A model generated the notes under the pieces. The model was not told the origin of the DNA and made no database searches. It worked only from the letters and a program-made list of their open reading frames with translations. Below, in pieces: positions 1-9,739 of a stretch of 64,000 bases of DNA. The stretch spans positions 6,208,702 through 6,272,701 of the forward strand of contig JAJHZJ010000496.1 in assembly GCA_023548195.1 (NCBI GenBank), given 5' to 3'. Made by a program: the position numbers and the translations under genes. The DNA comes from Bettongia penicillata ogilbyi. Lineage: Eukaryota > Chordata > Mammalia > Diprotodontia > Potoroidae. Within the stretch, counting starts at the first letter, position 1; each line of letters opens with the position of its first letter.

Positions 1-164
1 TCACAGGTTGAATTCAATAATCTATATTGGTTCCAGAGAACCAAGGATAAAATTTAAATGAAAAAACAAACACTAAATTGAGTTAAATGATCCAAGTTGA
101 GTTAAAAAGTACTTTAATTAGATGGCCTGATTTGAAATATTTATTCCAATGCTTCCTCTCTCTC

Positions 165-300
165 TGATCTTAGGGAAGTCATTAGCCTTGCTGGCCCTCA
201 GTTTCCTCATCTGTAAAATGAAAGGATCATACTTAATTATTTCTGAATTCTCTTCTAGCTCTAAGACTAAGATCAGCGTTGTATGACTCCATATATCTAT
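165..300 (+). repeat. MIR-type SINE fragment
   Basis: The core motif cctcagtttcctcatctgtaaaatg is present in forward orientation, followed by a CR1/L2-like tail (ctcttctagctctaagac). The tRNA-like head is missing. Bases 1-164 and 301-453 show no recognisable feature. Confidence 0.7.
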
Positions 301-453
301 AAGAAGGTGGCAATTATGTGTAAACTATCTTATATACTCTCTAAGAATTGCATGGATTGGTTTTTTATGGGACAGTTCTGATAAAGGTAGTATAGTTCAT
401 CAAATAATTAGTGTAAAAAAAAGGGCATTGAAACAGCTTTTTTAAAAGTTACC

Positions 454-468
454 AAAAAAAGTGTTGTT
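454..468. repeat. Target-site duplication, left copy, HAL1 copy 1
   Basis: aaaaaaagtgttgtt here matches aaataaagtgttttt at 3275-3289 in 13 of 15 positions and brackets the element. Read on the minus strand, the insertion point is TTT/AAAAA, the usual L1 endonuclease site. Confidence 0.6.
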
Positions 469-1314
469 TTTTTTTTATTATTAACAAAAATTTATTTATT
501 TGACTTTTTACATTCATTTCCACAAAATTTTGGCTTCCAAATTTTCTCCCTATTTATCCCCTCCCTCCACCCCAATACACCAAACATTGTAATTTTCCCT
601 ATCACCAATCTGCCCTCTCTTCTATCATTCCCTCCCTTCTCTTATCCCCATCTTCTCTTTTGTCCTGTAGGGCCAGATGATTTTCTATTCCCCATTAACT
701 GTATTTCTTATTTCCTAGTAGCAGCAAAAATACTAAACAGTTGTTCCTAAAACTCTGAGTTCCAAATTCTCCCCATCCCTCCCTCCCCACCCATTCCCTT
801 TGAGAAGGCAGGCAATTCAATATAGGCCATATCTGTGTAGTTTTGCAAATGACTTCCATAATAGTCGTGATGTGTAAGACTAACTGTATTTCCCTCCATC
901 CTATTCTTCCCCCCATTGTTTCTATTCTGTCTTTTGATCCTGTCCTTCCCCAAGAGTGTTGACTTCAAATTGCTCCCTCCTGCCTTTGCCCTCCCTTCCA
1001 TCATCCCCCCCACCTTACTTATCGCCTTCTCCCCCACTTTCCTGTATTGTAAGATAGGTTTTCATACCAAAATGAGTGTGCATTTTATTCCTTCCTTTAG
1101 TCGAATGTGATGAGGGTAAACTTCATGTTTTTTTCTCAGCTCTCCTCTTTTTCCCTCCACTAAAAAGTTTCCTGCTTGCCTCTTGAATGAGAGATAATTT
1201 ACCCCATTCCATTTCACCCTCTCTCCTCTCACTACATTTCTCTCTCACTGTTTACCTTAATTTCTTTTAAAATATGGTCCCATCCTATTCAATTCACTCT
1301 GTGCTCTCTGTCTC
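469..1314 (-). repeat. G-rich 3' region of HAL1 copy 1 (repeated modules)
   Basis: On the element strand this stretch holds three successive G-rich blocks, each followed by a related gagaatttggaa-like string (about 930-1040, 745-830 and 520-590). The middle block is preceded by an actattatggaagtc...cctatattgaattgcc string. That string resembles the 3' UTR of the L1 ends at 9339-9738 and 41095-41715 (actaatatggaaat...cctatatcaaattgc). The last block ends in gaaatgaatgt then an AATAAA-rich tail, as in the L1 end at 9040-9110. It looks like a serially duplicated L1 3' UTR. Confidence 0.6.
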
Positions 1315-1389
1315 TGTATGTGCGTGCATGTGTGTTTGTGTATGCACGCACATGTGTACATGCGTGTGTGTGCATGTGTGTGTGTGTGG
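1315..1389. repeat. TG/CA microsatellite inside HAL1 copy 1
   Basis: An impure (TG)n run immediately downstream of ORF1. Copies 2 and 4 carry a comparable array at the same place, so it belongs to the family rather than arising locally. Confidence 0.85.
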
Positions 1390-1523
1390 TCCTATCAACT
1401 ACCCAGATACTGAAAAGTTTTAAGAGTTACAAATATTGTCTTTCCATGTAGGAATGTAAACAGTTTCACTTCTGGTAAGTCCCTTAAGACTTCTCTTTGC
1501 TGTTTACTTTTTCATGCTTCTTC

Positions 1524-2620
1524 TCATTCTTGTATTTGAAAGTCAAATTTTCTTTTCAGCTCTGGTCTTTTCATCAAGAATGCTTGAAAATCCTCTGTTT
1601 TATTGAAAGACCATATTTCCCCCTGAAGTATTATACTCAGTTTTTCTGGGTAGGTCATTCTTGGTTTTAGTCCTAGTTCCTTTGACTTCTGGAATATCCT
1701 ATTCCATGCCCTTCGATCCCTTAATGTAGAAGCTGCTAGATCTTGTGTTATCCTGATTGTATTTCCACAGTACTGGAATTGTTTCTTTCTAGCTGCTTGC
1801 AATATTTTCTCCTTGACCTGGGAATTCTGGAATTTGGCCACAATGTTCCTAGGAGTTTCTCTTTTTGGATCTCTTTCAGGCAGTGATCGATGGATTCCTT
1901 GAATACTTATTTTGCCCTCTGGTTGTAGAATATCAGGGCAGTTTTCCTCAATTATTTCATGGAAGATGATGTCTAGGCTCTTTTTTTCATCATGGCTTTC
2001 AGGTAGTCCCATAATTTTTAAATTGTCTCTCCTGGATCTATTTTTCAGGTCAGTTGTTTTTTCCCATGAGATAATTCACATTCTCTTCCATTTTTTCATT
2101 CTTTTGGTTTTGTTTGGTGATTTCTTGGTTTCTCAGAAAGTCATTAGCCTCTATCTGTTCCATTCTAATATTGAGAGAACTATTTTCTTCAGTGAGCTTT
2201 TGAACCTCTTTTTCCATTTGGCTAATTCTGCTTTTGAAAGCATTCTTCTCCTGATTGGCTTTTTGAACCTCTTTTGCCAATTGAGCCTATTTTTCAAGGT
2301 GTTATTTTCTTCAGCATTTTTTTGGGTCTCCTTTAGCAGGGTATTGACCCATTTTTCATGCCTTTCTTGCATCTCTCTCATTTCTCTTCCCAATTTTTCC
2401 TCCATCTCTCTAACTTGATTTTCAAAATCCTTTCTGAGTTCTTCCATGGCCTGAGCCCATTGGATATCTATTTCGGATGTTTGGGGTACAGAAGCCCTGA
2501 CCTCCATGTCCTTCCCTGATGGTAAGCATTGTTCCTCGTCCTCAGAAATGAAAAGCGGGAACATCTGTCCCCCATGAAAGTACCCTTCTATGGTCTTATT
2601 TTTTTCCCTTTTCTGGGCAT
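1524..2620 (-). pseudogene. LINE-1 ORF1p, frameshifted (HAL1 copy 1)
   Basis: L1 ORF1p is a trimeric RNA-binding chaperone that coats L1 RNA. The likely ancestral start is the ATG at 2620 (MPRKGK-like). Readable pieces are an N-terminal part with EGYF and a long coiled coil rich in K, E and Q (about 2230-2530, e.g. MEELRKDFENQVREMEEKL), more coiled coil (2050-2280), and the C-terminal RNA-binding part (1524-2012). The last opens with MGLPES and contains RETPRNIVAKFQ, AARKKQFQY and TLRDRRAWNRIF. At least three indels separate these frames. One is a one-base loss in the A-run just after the start. The stop at 1524 follows FDFQIQE. Confidence 0.9.
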
Positions 2621-3274
2621 TTTCCCTGACAGTTACTTGATTTCTGAGATTCCTCTCCACCCCTGCCTAGATCTGCCCAGCTAGTGCTTGGGGTCTGAGA
2701 TTCAAATGCTGCTCCCCAGCTTCAGGGCTTTCCATGGTAGGCATGGATGCTATTCAATGTGAGCTTAAGTTCTGGTGCTCAGGTGGGGTCAGGGTCACCT
2801 CCCAGGCTCAGTTCTCTCAGGGGGTTTATTCGGAGACCTTTGGTAATAGACCCAAGCCCCTGCCTGCTCTAGGAGCCCCTGGCCCCCACTTCCTCCCACT
2901 GCTGCCTCCTGAGGGGGCCTGAGTTCTGGAGACACCCTGCTCCCCTCTTGGCCAGCCCAGAAGTCCTGTAGCACCTGTGGGTGGAGGGACCTTCATGGCC
3001 ACCAGAGGTTCTGTCCCTGAAGCCTGCTCGGATCTGCTCCTCTCAGGGCCGTGTGGCCAGGGCAGGGGCTCTGCTCCGCATCCCGTGCATGATGGACCTT
3101 TGGGGTCAGTTTTTCAGGGCTCTCTGGAATGGAAATCTCCTCCACTGTGTTGCTGCACAGCTTGTACTGGTCCAGAATTTGTGGGGAGTTCTTTTTACAG
3201 AAAATTTATGGGCTGTGGGTTTGGAGCTAGCATACGTGAGTCTTTCTACTCTGCCATCTTGGCTCTTCCCCCTC
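2621..3274 (-). promoter_or_regulatory. HAL1 copy 1 5' region with YY1-like motif
   Basis: A GC-rich 5' region of about 650 bp, typical of an internal L1 promoter. The motif CAAGATGGC (gccatcttg on plus, 3253-3261) lies about 13 bases inside the element's 5' end. In human L1 a YY1 site of the same sequence near +13 positions transcription initiation; function here is inferred from that match and location. Confidence 0.6.
2734..2922 (+). other. Antisense ORF in HAL1 5' region (62 aa), distal
   Basis: Runs antisense to the element. Its residues IQCELKFWC..GG are shared with the antisense ORF at 51145-51417 in copy 4 (also SQAQF and ETFGN). There is no known domain, and a coding role is not shown. 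The homology may simply reflect shared DNA ancestry with few stops in GC-rich sequence. Confidence 0.3.
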
Positions 3275-3291
3275 AAATAAAGTGTTTTTAA
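2977..3291 (+). other. Antisense ORF in HAL1 5' region (104 aa), ORF0-like
   Basis: Starts with MGGGTF about 300 bases inside the element and reads out through its 5' end into flanking DNA. The antisense ORF of copy 4 (50806-51132) starts at the equivalent base with the same six residues. It shares CGF, IRESFYSAILA and PEFVGSS. A second overlapping frame (2981-3280, MEGPS) is also open in both. Primate L1 has an antisense ORF0 in an analogous place; analogy only, no domain is recognised. Confidence 0.35.
3275..3289. repeat. Target-site duplication, right copy, HAL1 copy 1
   Basis: aaataaagtgttttt, partner of 454-468. Confidence 0.6.
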
Positions 3292-4034
3292 AGTACTTTG
3301 TAATATTCTGTAATTCCATAGCTTACAAAAAAAGAGAACAGAAACTGCCAAAATAGCCATTATAAAACCTTTTCTTTCTTTTTTAATTGATAGAAAAGTT
3401 TTTAAGCACACACGTATGCACACACATGCATATATAAGTATACATGCATGTACATACATATGTATGTATGTATCTTATTATAGAAAGCAAGCTAAAAATA
3501 GCACTGACTTTAGGTCCTTTGGAATTTCACAGAGCCTCACAGGAAATCCATCCTTCCTTTCAAATATTTATCTGTCACTCCCAGACAAAGAGTGTATGAG
3601 GTAATAAATAAAAGACAGCTGGAACAGGAGAAAACAGTTTTTTTAGTGTACTGTGCTGAAACTGTCACTCTGGCAGGAAGTAATAACCAGATACTGCATT
3701 ATTCAGGGTTAGGTAATAGACTGCCTCCTTTTCAGGGTGTCTGCTCAATCATGGGCAGAGGTCACAGGGTTTTCCGGGTTCTCCTCCAGTGAGAGCTGCA
3801 GAGTGGAAAGGTTTGTCATGGTGTGATTGGCAACTGGGCCTCAGTGCCTCTTTCCCCAAATAAGACCCACACTGAAGTCATTCTGGTCTTTTTTTTTTTT
3901 TCGTTTTCCTCATTCGCTGATGGTGTGCTGAGGCAGGAGGCAGTGTTTTCATTTGATTTGGGGATCTGTATGGGAGTGAACAACACTAAGGCTTTCTCCA
4001 GTAGAGTGGTATATAGAAGCACCTCACGTGATTA
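3290..4034. other. Non-repetitive stretch with a short microsatellite
   Basis: No gene or known interspersed repeat seen. A mixed CA/TATG simple repeat occupies 3408-3475 and a T13 run lies at 3890-3902. Short ORFs here have no recognisable features. Confidence 0.5.
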
Positions 4035-4160
4035 AGTCAATGTAGTAAGCATCTGTGGAGGGCCTACTATGTGCTAGTCCCTTTGCTAGGGACCTGAGAA
4101 ACCAAAAGAAAACATAATAGCCTTATCCACAAGAAGCTTATGTTCTGGGGGATGAGGGGT
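4035..4160. repeat. Ancient repeat of the 'ctactatgtgctag' type
   Basis: Contains gcctactatgtgctagtcc and a later aagcttatgttct, the two landmarks of an old mammalian interspersed repeat. Copies also occur at 8040-8165, 59370-59465 and 60125-60220. Its class is not assigned from sequence alone. Confidence 0.5.
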
Positions 4161-4394
4161 GAGGACGACCTACTACAAGGGCATAGAAAAGTAAATATAA
4201 AATTATAGCCAGTGACCAGGATGCTTGCCTAAGACCAGGAGACTGGTTGCAGTTAATGCCACAATAAAATCAAATTTCATGCTCATTTCAAAGTTACAAA
4301 ATTTTGAAATGGCCTCAAATTATATTACTCACATGAAGTTACTTTACAAAATTTAAAAAATTCTAAAAACTAAAAATCTTGAATAAAAATTATG

Positions 4395-4625
4395 AGATAA
4401 CGGTCCTTTAAAGTTTGCAAAGCACTTTACAAATATTACCTGTTTCAATCTTCACAACAACCTTGGGAAGTAGGTATTATCATTATTATCCCCTTTTTAC
4501 AGATGAGGAAATTGAGGCATGATAGAAGTGATTTGATCAGGGTCTTACAGCTGTTAAGGATCTAAAGCTGGATTTGAACTCAGGTCTTTTTAAACTCCAG
4601 GCCCAGGCCTCTAATCACTTTAACA
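4395..4625 (-). repeat. MIR SINE, near full length
   Basis: Reverse-orientation core acagatgaggaaattgaggc flanked by tttgcaaagcactttacaa and a head-side tgaactcaggtctttttaaac. Bases 4161-4394 show nothing recognisable. Confidence 0.85.
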
Positions 4626-4795
4626 CGTGGCAGATTTGGGACACCAGAGGTGTATCAATGTTATAAACATATAGCAAGAGTTTTAACTGAAAATATGACA
4701 GTACTCCTTTACAATTGGTCATCAGAAGTCTATAAATAGACCTGAAAAATCATGTAAAATGTGTTCTAGTTAGGAGAATAGTTAGTGTGTTTTGT

Positions 4796-5040
4796 GCATA
4801 TTTATATATACACATATTTTTATATTTTATATGTATACATTCATACATGTGATAGGATAACCTCCCTAGGTTTTTGTGAAGATTAGATGTGAGATATATC
4901 AGATAGATACATACACAGATATACACACATATGTACATATATACCTGCACATATATATATATACATACACATATGTATGTATACACATTATATATGTGTA
5001 TATGTATATATGCGTATGCACACATACACATGCAAATATA
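4796..5040. repeat. TA/CA-rich simple repeat
   Basis: Alternating TATA, ACAC and TATG microsatellite-like sequence. The tyrosine- and isoleucine-rich ORFs across it are artefacts of the repeat. Confidence 0.85.
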
Positions 5041-5185
5041 TCCTAGTATCCTCATTTTACAGTTGAAGAAACTGAGGTCTGAAGAAATTGTCCAACAATC
5101 AAGCAAAGTCTGAAGTGTGATCTGAATTCAGATTTTCCAGATTCCAAGTCCATCACTCTGTTGACAATTCAGCCAAACTGCCTCA
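5041..5185 (-). repeat. MIR SINE fragment
   Basis: Reverse core with cattttacagttgaagaaac and a head-side gattccaagtccatcactctg. It abuts the TA/CA repeat directly, which may have grown from its AT-rich end. Confidence 0.7.
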
Positions 5186-5462
5186 AATGTTTTATATAGT
5201 ATGCTTCATTTAACACTGCATTAACACATTTTCACTGCATTTAAAATCCATGTAGTCCCTTAAAGTTGATAACTGAGAGAAAATCAATAAAAAAAGAAAT
5301 TTCTCCTCTAAGAAAAATAAACTGGGGTGAGAGCTTGCACTGCTTAAATAAAGACAGATTTCACATCATGGTAATTTATGAGGAAATATCAAATCATATG
5401 CCTTGGATACCTTTGAACATGACCTGAGAGAATTAAATGAGTGAAATCCCAAGAGAGGAATT

Positions 5463-5485
5463 GGGGGGGGGGGGAGGGGGGGGGG
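5463..5485 (+). repeat. Poly-G tract
   Basis: G12, one A, then G10. The length is sufficient for G-quadruplex formation. No element boundary is seen here; the surrounding 5186-5630 is otherwise unremarkable. Confidence 0.9.
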
Positions 5486-5639
5486 TTGAAGTGGGAAGCA
5501 TTTCTCTTCCTTGTAGCCATGTTCTTCTTTGTGGAATTGCTCTTGGGATGAGCAAAAACTTTGTTGTACATAGAAACTCAACTCAGATGCCTAGTTATGT
5601 ATACATAACAAAGGTGGAATAATTGGAAAGGGGATGTCT

Positions 5640-5945
5640 ATGGACAGCTCCAACTAGAGGAATCAAGAAAGGAGTCTTCTGTTGGAGGTGACACCTGGGA
5701 AGTCCCAGAGAAGGGAGGGCTTTGGAGGTAGGGGGAACACCTGCACAAAAACGCTCGGGGCTGTGGATGGGTAGAGCAAACAAGAAATAGGGCAATTTGG
5801 CTGTCACCCAGAGTACATGGGAGGAGTGATGTGAAGTCAGCCCAGTGTGATCAGTTAGAGCCAGATTGTGAGAAACTTTCAATGCCACACAGAGGAGATG
5901 GTATTTTATTCTGGAGACACTGAAATTTCATGAACAAGGGAACCA
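5640..5945. repeat. Ancient interspersed repeat, class unassigned
   Basis: Phrases such as gccagattgtgagaaacttt, caatgccacacagaggag and tattttattctggagac match a commonly seen old mammalian repeat. I cannot name the family. Bases 5946-6245 show nothing recognisable. Confidence 0.4.
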
Positions 5946-6249
5946 TAATTGCAGACTACATAAACTCTTGTCTGTGCCAATCTGGAACGTGTTCAGTATA
6001 GTTTTTCCCTCTAGTTATCTGTTTCTTTCTTTGGGGTTAATATAATTATTTGAAGAAAGAGGGGATGGAGATCACTCGGTGCTGTATACATTAAACTTTC
6101 CTGTTATTGCTAGTAGCTCAAAGGCAGCTTCTACTTAATTAGATTAGTTTTGGTTGGCCCCAGAGGGCAGCATTAGAACAATGGGTGAACGATGCAAAGA
6201 AGCAGAGTTAGCCTTGGTATCAGGGGAAAAGCCAAAGACCAAAACAAAA

Positions 6250-6452
6250 CAAAACTTCCTAATAATTGGAACTATCCAAAATTGAAATTGACTTCATGGA
6301 TAGCTGGTAGATTAATTTTTATCTTCAAGGTAGTTTTCAAGCAAAGGGTAGGTGGTCATTTGAATGGAGGATTGTAGGGAAAGGATTCTTTTTCAGGTCT
6401 TGATCAGGCAATATGACTTTTTAAGCCCTTTCCCATTCTGTGATTCTGTGAA
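6250..6452 (+). repeat. CR1/L3 LINE 3' end fragment
   Basis: Reads as the end of a CR1-type LINE: aacttcctaataattggaac, a diverged ttcaagcaaagg...ggtggtcatttg, and the typical terminal cccattctgtgattctgtga. CR1 3' ends finish in such short octamer-like repeats. Confidence 0.75.
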
Positions 6453-7160
6453 TGTTTATGGAAAATGACAAGAAGCAAATTAATGTAAAAATGCACTTTA
6501 TGTTCTCTCGAATTTTACTCTTTGGCACTATCATTCAAGGTTTGTCATTAAAGCACCTTTCTGTCCTTCATCACACTTCTGGATATATTAAACAACCTCT
6601 TTTTCCTGCCATCATTTGAGAAAAGCCACATGGGAATCAGACGTGTCTTCCCTGGTTTGTATCTTATGTCTTCCTTGTTCAGTAACAGGCTAGAAGAACT
6701 GGGGATTTAGAACATGAACATGATTGGTATGGTTTCTTATTTTAATTTATTTAGTCCTGAATTATTTTATTACTTATCATTGTACTAAATCAACCATAAA
6801 TGTTGCTGTCTACACCACTTAATTGGTAAGATGAATTTTTATAGGGCTAAAATTAAAGTATTACCTCTCAGTTCAAAAAAAAATCAACTATCTAGCTGCA
6901 GTGTGGGGGAGGCATGTCTAGATAGCAGTTTGTCTGTCCAAAGATTTATGGGTTTTAGTGGACTGTAGGTATCAACAGTATAATGTGGTAGCTGGAGAAG
7001 TCATTTTGACTTCTGACTGTGTTAATAAAGCTGTAGCTATAAGAAAAAAGAGAAGGTATTTGTGCTGTATTCTGCCATGTGTATCACATGTGTCCCAGCT
7101 GTTAGGATCTGCTTATCATTATTTAGAATCTTCCCTAGTTTCCATACAACTAGTGTGAAC
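6453..7160. other. Non-repetitive stretch
   Basis: AT-rich, with no repeat, RNA gene or convincing coding region recognised. Confidence 0.5.
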
Positions 7161-7164
7161 TCCT

Positions 7165-7285
7165 ATCAGTTGTGGGAAACTTGTGGCCTGAAGGCCACAT
7201 GGAGCCTTCTTGCTTCTCCTTGGACCCTTGGACTGAATCCAAACTTCACAGAAAGAATCCTTTTATTAAGGGGTTTCAGACTTAG
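7165..7285. repeat. Possible hAT-like DNA transposon fragment
   Basis: gaaacttgtggcctgaaggccacatgg followed by gactgaatccaaacttcacag resembles one arm of a hAT-type non-autonomous element. The opposite arm is not found, so this is tentative. Confidence 0.3.
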
Positions 7286-7349
7286 ATAGAAGTGAAAGGA
7301 CTTGTCATCTAAAGGGAGGACCATAATTACAAGTGAGAAGAAAGTGTGT

Positions 7350-7535
7350 AGGTACAGTGGAAATAAAACTGGATTTGGTGTAAGATTATCTGGATTGAAA
7401 TCATTTGCCATGTGACCTTGTTCGATTCACTTAACTCGTTTTCTCCGTGTCCCTTTCTTTTTAATAGAAGGGTTCTGAGCAAGGCAACTTCCTTGTTCTT
7501 CCCCAACTCTAAATCTAGCCTTCTATGATTCTAAT
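7350..7535 (+). repeat. SINE with CR1/L2-like tail
   Basis: Diverged tRNA-derived head (ctggatttggtgtaag), core remnant tgtgaccttgttcgattcac, and a tail ending in ctaaatctagccttctatgattc. Confidence 0.65.
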
Positions 7536-7566
7536 GCAGCATGAAGTAAATACTTCAGAATAGGGA

Positions 7567-7712
7567 ACAGCAAACTATTGCTTGAGGGCCAAACCTTGTA
7601 TAGCCTGAGCAAAGAATGGTTTTTACATTTTAAAATTGAAAAAAAATTTATTTTGTAGACTATACAAAACAGGTGATCCAACCTGCAGGCTCCAGTTTGT
7701 TGACTCCTGCTC
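7567..7712. repeat. hAT/Charlie-like MITE
   Basis: About 145 bp bounded by imperfect inverted ends (cagcaaactattgcttgag at left, agtttgttgactcctg at right). The interior is AT-rich and contains ttttgtagactatacaaaac. It fits a non-autonomous hAT element; no clear 8-bp duplication is seen. Bases 7713-8035 show nothing recognisable. Confidence 0.5.
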
Positions 7713-8039
7713 CAGAAGGTAGAATAAAAGTTACTTAGGGAAGTAGATTTTGGCTCAACATAAACTGAATGTTATAAAAATGAAAACTTTGGAAGAATTA
7801 AATGAGTTGCTTTGCAAAATGGTGCATCTCCTTCCGCATAAAGGTCTTAAGCAAAAAATAAATGAATGAATGTGCCCCTCTGTCAGATGTTGGAGATGGA
7901 ATTGATAAAGTCATCCCTTTAAGTCTTTAAGGAGCTGTATTCTACAAGGAAAATAACATGTATCGGGGAGGGCTGGTTGGGGAAAGATATTTTATTCAGA
8001 GAAGTCACAGAGATGGTGATTAGTCATCAAGGACCTTAG

Positions 8040-8165
8040 TGATACACTGATCTTAAGCTCTTACTATGTGCCAGACACTACGCTAAGTTCGAGGAATACA
8101 AATGAAGAAGGAAGATAGTGTCTGCTCCTAAGGAGCTTATATTCCAATGAGGGAAGATGATCTAT
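8040..8165. repeat. Ancient repeat of the 'ttactatgtgccag' type
   Basis: Contains cttactatgtgccagacact and aaggagcttatattccaatg, the landmarks of the repeat also present near 4035. The following 8166-8635 show nothing beyond a short TATAAG-like run. Confidence 0.55.
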
Positions 8166-8638
8166 ACAAGAAAGATGGAGGCGGTATACCTGATGCTGGA
8201 TCATGGTAGAGAATTATGTCCCAGAAGTGGAGTAATTGCAGCTGAATCCATGGGTGAAAGAAAACAAGATGTCCAGCCTGATGAATTAACACCGGTGAAC
8301 TTTCTTCCTTAGTATGCGCTACTATCTCCCACAAACAGGAGTCAGCTTATGCTTTGGGACTCACTCTGGGATTTTCTTATTGATTGAATGAGTCTGTCAG
8401 TACACACCCAAAGTCTACCCTCCTCCTACCCTCTGTTGTTAGAACAACCAAAAAAAAAATAGATACTGAATACCTATAAGGTATATAAGTATATAATACA
8501 TATAAGGTGAAGGAAAAGAAAGAGGAGAAATGGGGCAGTATGCCCACCATCAAAGTAGGAGTCAGAAAGGGAGCAACAGGAATATATTTTTTAAAATTGT
8601 GAAGGCACTAAACATTGCCTTTAGAAGGACATTGAGAA

Positions 8639-9110
8639 ACAATGAATAGGCAGACTTCAGAAGAACCTGGAAAGACTTATATGAACTGATGCTGAGTGAA
8701 GTGAGCAGAACCAGGAGAGCATTATACACAGTAACAGCCACAGTGTATGAGGACTGATTTTGATAAACTTAGCCCTTCTCAGAAATGCAAAGATCTAAAA
8801 CATTTCCAAAGCACTCATGATACAAAATGCCATCCCCATCCAGAGAAAGAACTATGGAGTAAAAGCATGGAATGGAGACTGCTGTCTCTTTTGTTACATT
8901 TTGTTTTTCTCATGGTTTCTCCCATTCACTATAATTCTTCTATGCAACATAACTAATATGAAAATGTGTTTAATAGGAATGTATGTGTAGAGTCCATATA
9001 AGATTGCATGCCGTCTTGGGAAGAGAAGGGGAGAAAATTTAAAATTTGTGGAAGTGAATGTTGAAAATTGAAAACAAATAAATTAAATAAATTTGAATAA
9101 AGAAAAAATT
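8639..9110 (+). repeat. L1 3' end fragment (ORF2 C-terminus plus 3' UTR)
   Basis: Contains tgaactgatgctgagtgaag and tgagcagaaccaggag, which lie at the end of marsupial L1 ORF2. Next come agagaaagaactatggagt, a short purine run with gagaaaatttaaaat, and the terminal gaagtgaatgttgaaaattg with an AAATAAAT-rich end. It is heavily 5' truncated, as is usual for L1. Its end resembles the ends of HAL1 copies 1 and 2. Confidence 0.8.
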
Positions 9111-9338
9111 CAATTATACACATAGAGCACAAATGAGTCAATAGAGATCATGCTGAAATGAGAAAGGAGGATGAACATTAAAACTTCTCTGAAAATATCA
9201 TGAAGCAAAGGCAATTAAACCAACTCCTGATGAAAGAGTCCTATAGGTTTCCAAGTCTGCATGGTACTGAAATAGGATGTGTAAGACTGGTTCAAAGGCG
9301 AAAGGAGAATCTTCCTTTTCAACCTTGCTCTTTTCTTT

Positions 9339-9738
9339 AAAAAAAAATTCATTTAAATTTTTGAATTCCAAATTCTCTCTCTCTCTTCTCTCTTCCCTGA
9401 GATGATAAGCAATCAGATATAGAGTATACATGTGCAATTATTTAAAGTATTTCCATATTAGTCATTTCAAAAGAAAAAAGTGAAAGAAAGTGAAAAATAA
9501 TGCGTTTCAGTCTGTATTCAAACTATATCAGTTCTTTCTGTGGAGGAGGATAGTATGCTTCATCATTAGTCCTTTGGGATTGTCTGGGATCATTATATTT
9601 CTGAGAATAGCTAAGTTTTCATTGAACAATATTGCTCTTACTGTGTATAATGTTCTTTTGTTTCTGTTCACTTCACTATGCATCAGTTCATGTAAATCTT
9701 TGCAGGTTTCTCTGAAATCATCCTGCCTGAGAAATGAG
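9339..9738 (-). repeat. L1 3' end fragment (minus strand)
   Basis: Reverse complement of the same L1 end: catcagttcatgtaaatctt, tttgggattgtctgggatca, ttccatattagtcattt, and a pyrimidine tract with ttgaattccaaattctc. The 5' boundary is at the 'gaaatcatcctgcc' string, an ORF2 C-terminal motif. Its orientation is opposite to the copy 230 bp upstream. Bases 9111-9338 are unrecognised. Confidence 0.8.
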
Positions 9739-9739
9739 A

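Larger units (their letters stand above)
466..3274 (-). mobile_element. HAL1-like (ORF2-less) LINE-1, copy 1, full length
   Basis: A 2.8-kb L1-derived retrotransposon on the minus strand. From its 5' end at 3274 it has a GC-rich 5' region with ccaagatggc near the start, a broken ORF1 (2620 to 1524), a TG/CA microsatellite (1315-1389), a roughly 0.85-kb region with G-rich stretches on the element strand, and an A-rich end (poly-T on plus at about 466-477). No endonuclease or reverse transcriptase coding is seen between ORF1 and the tail. Target-site duplications at both ends show that it inserted in this form. HAL1 elements are known as L1 derivatives that keep ORF1 and are mobilised in trans by L1 ORF2; that this copy moved so is inferred. 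Confidence 0.85.

Noticed and set aside
747..1037. A 96-codon minus ORF in the HAL1 3' region with a homologous counterpart at 16193-16399 (HHDYYGSHLQN...YIELPAF)
   Set aside because: The similar residues follow from DNA similarity in a 3'-UTR-like region that also resembles non-coding L1 3' UTR. Copy 2 has lost the N-terminal third and there is no start conservation.
1912..2418. A 168-codon hydrophobic plus-strand ORF resembling a membrane protein
   Set aside because: It is antisense to the L1 ORF1 coiled coil; lysine codons read backwards as phenylalanine and leucine. The same applies to plus ORFs at 17483-17783 and 47493-48090.
4750..5113. Tyrosine/isoleucine/cysteine-rich ORFs on both strands
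   Set aside because: Translation of a TA/CA simple repeat.
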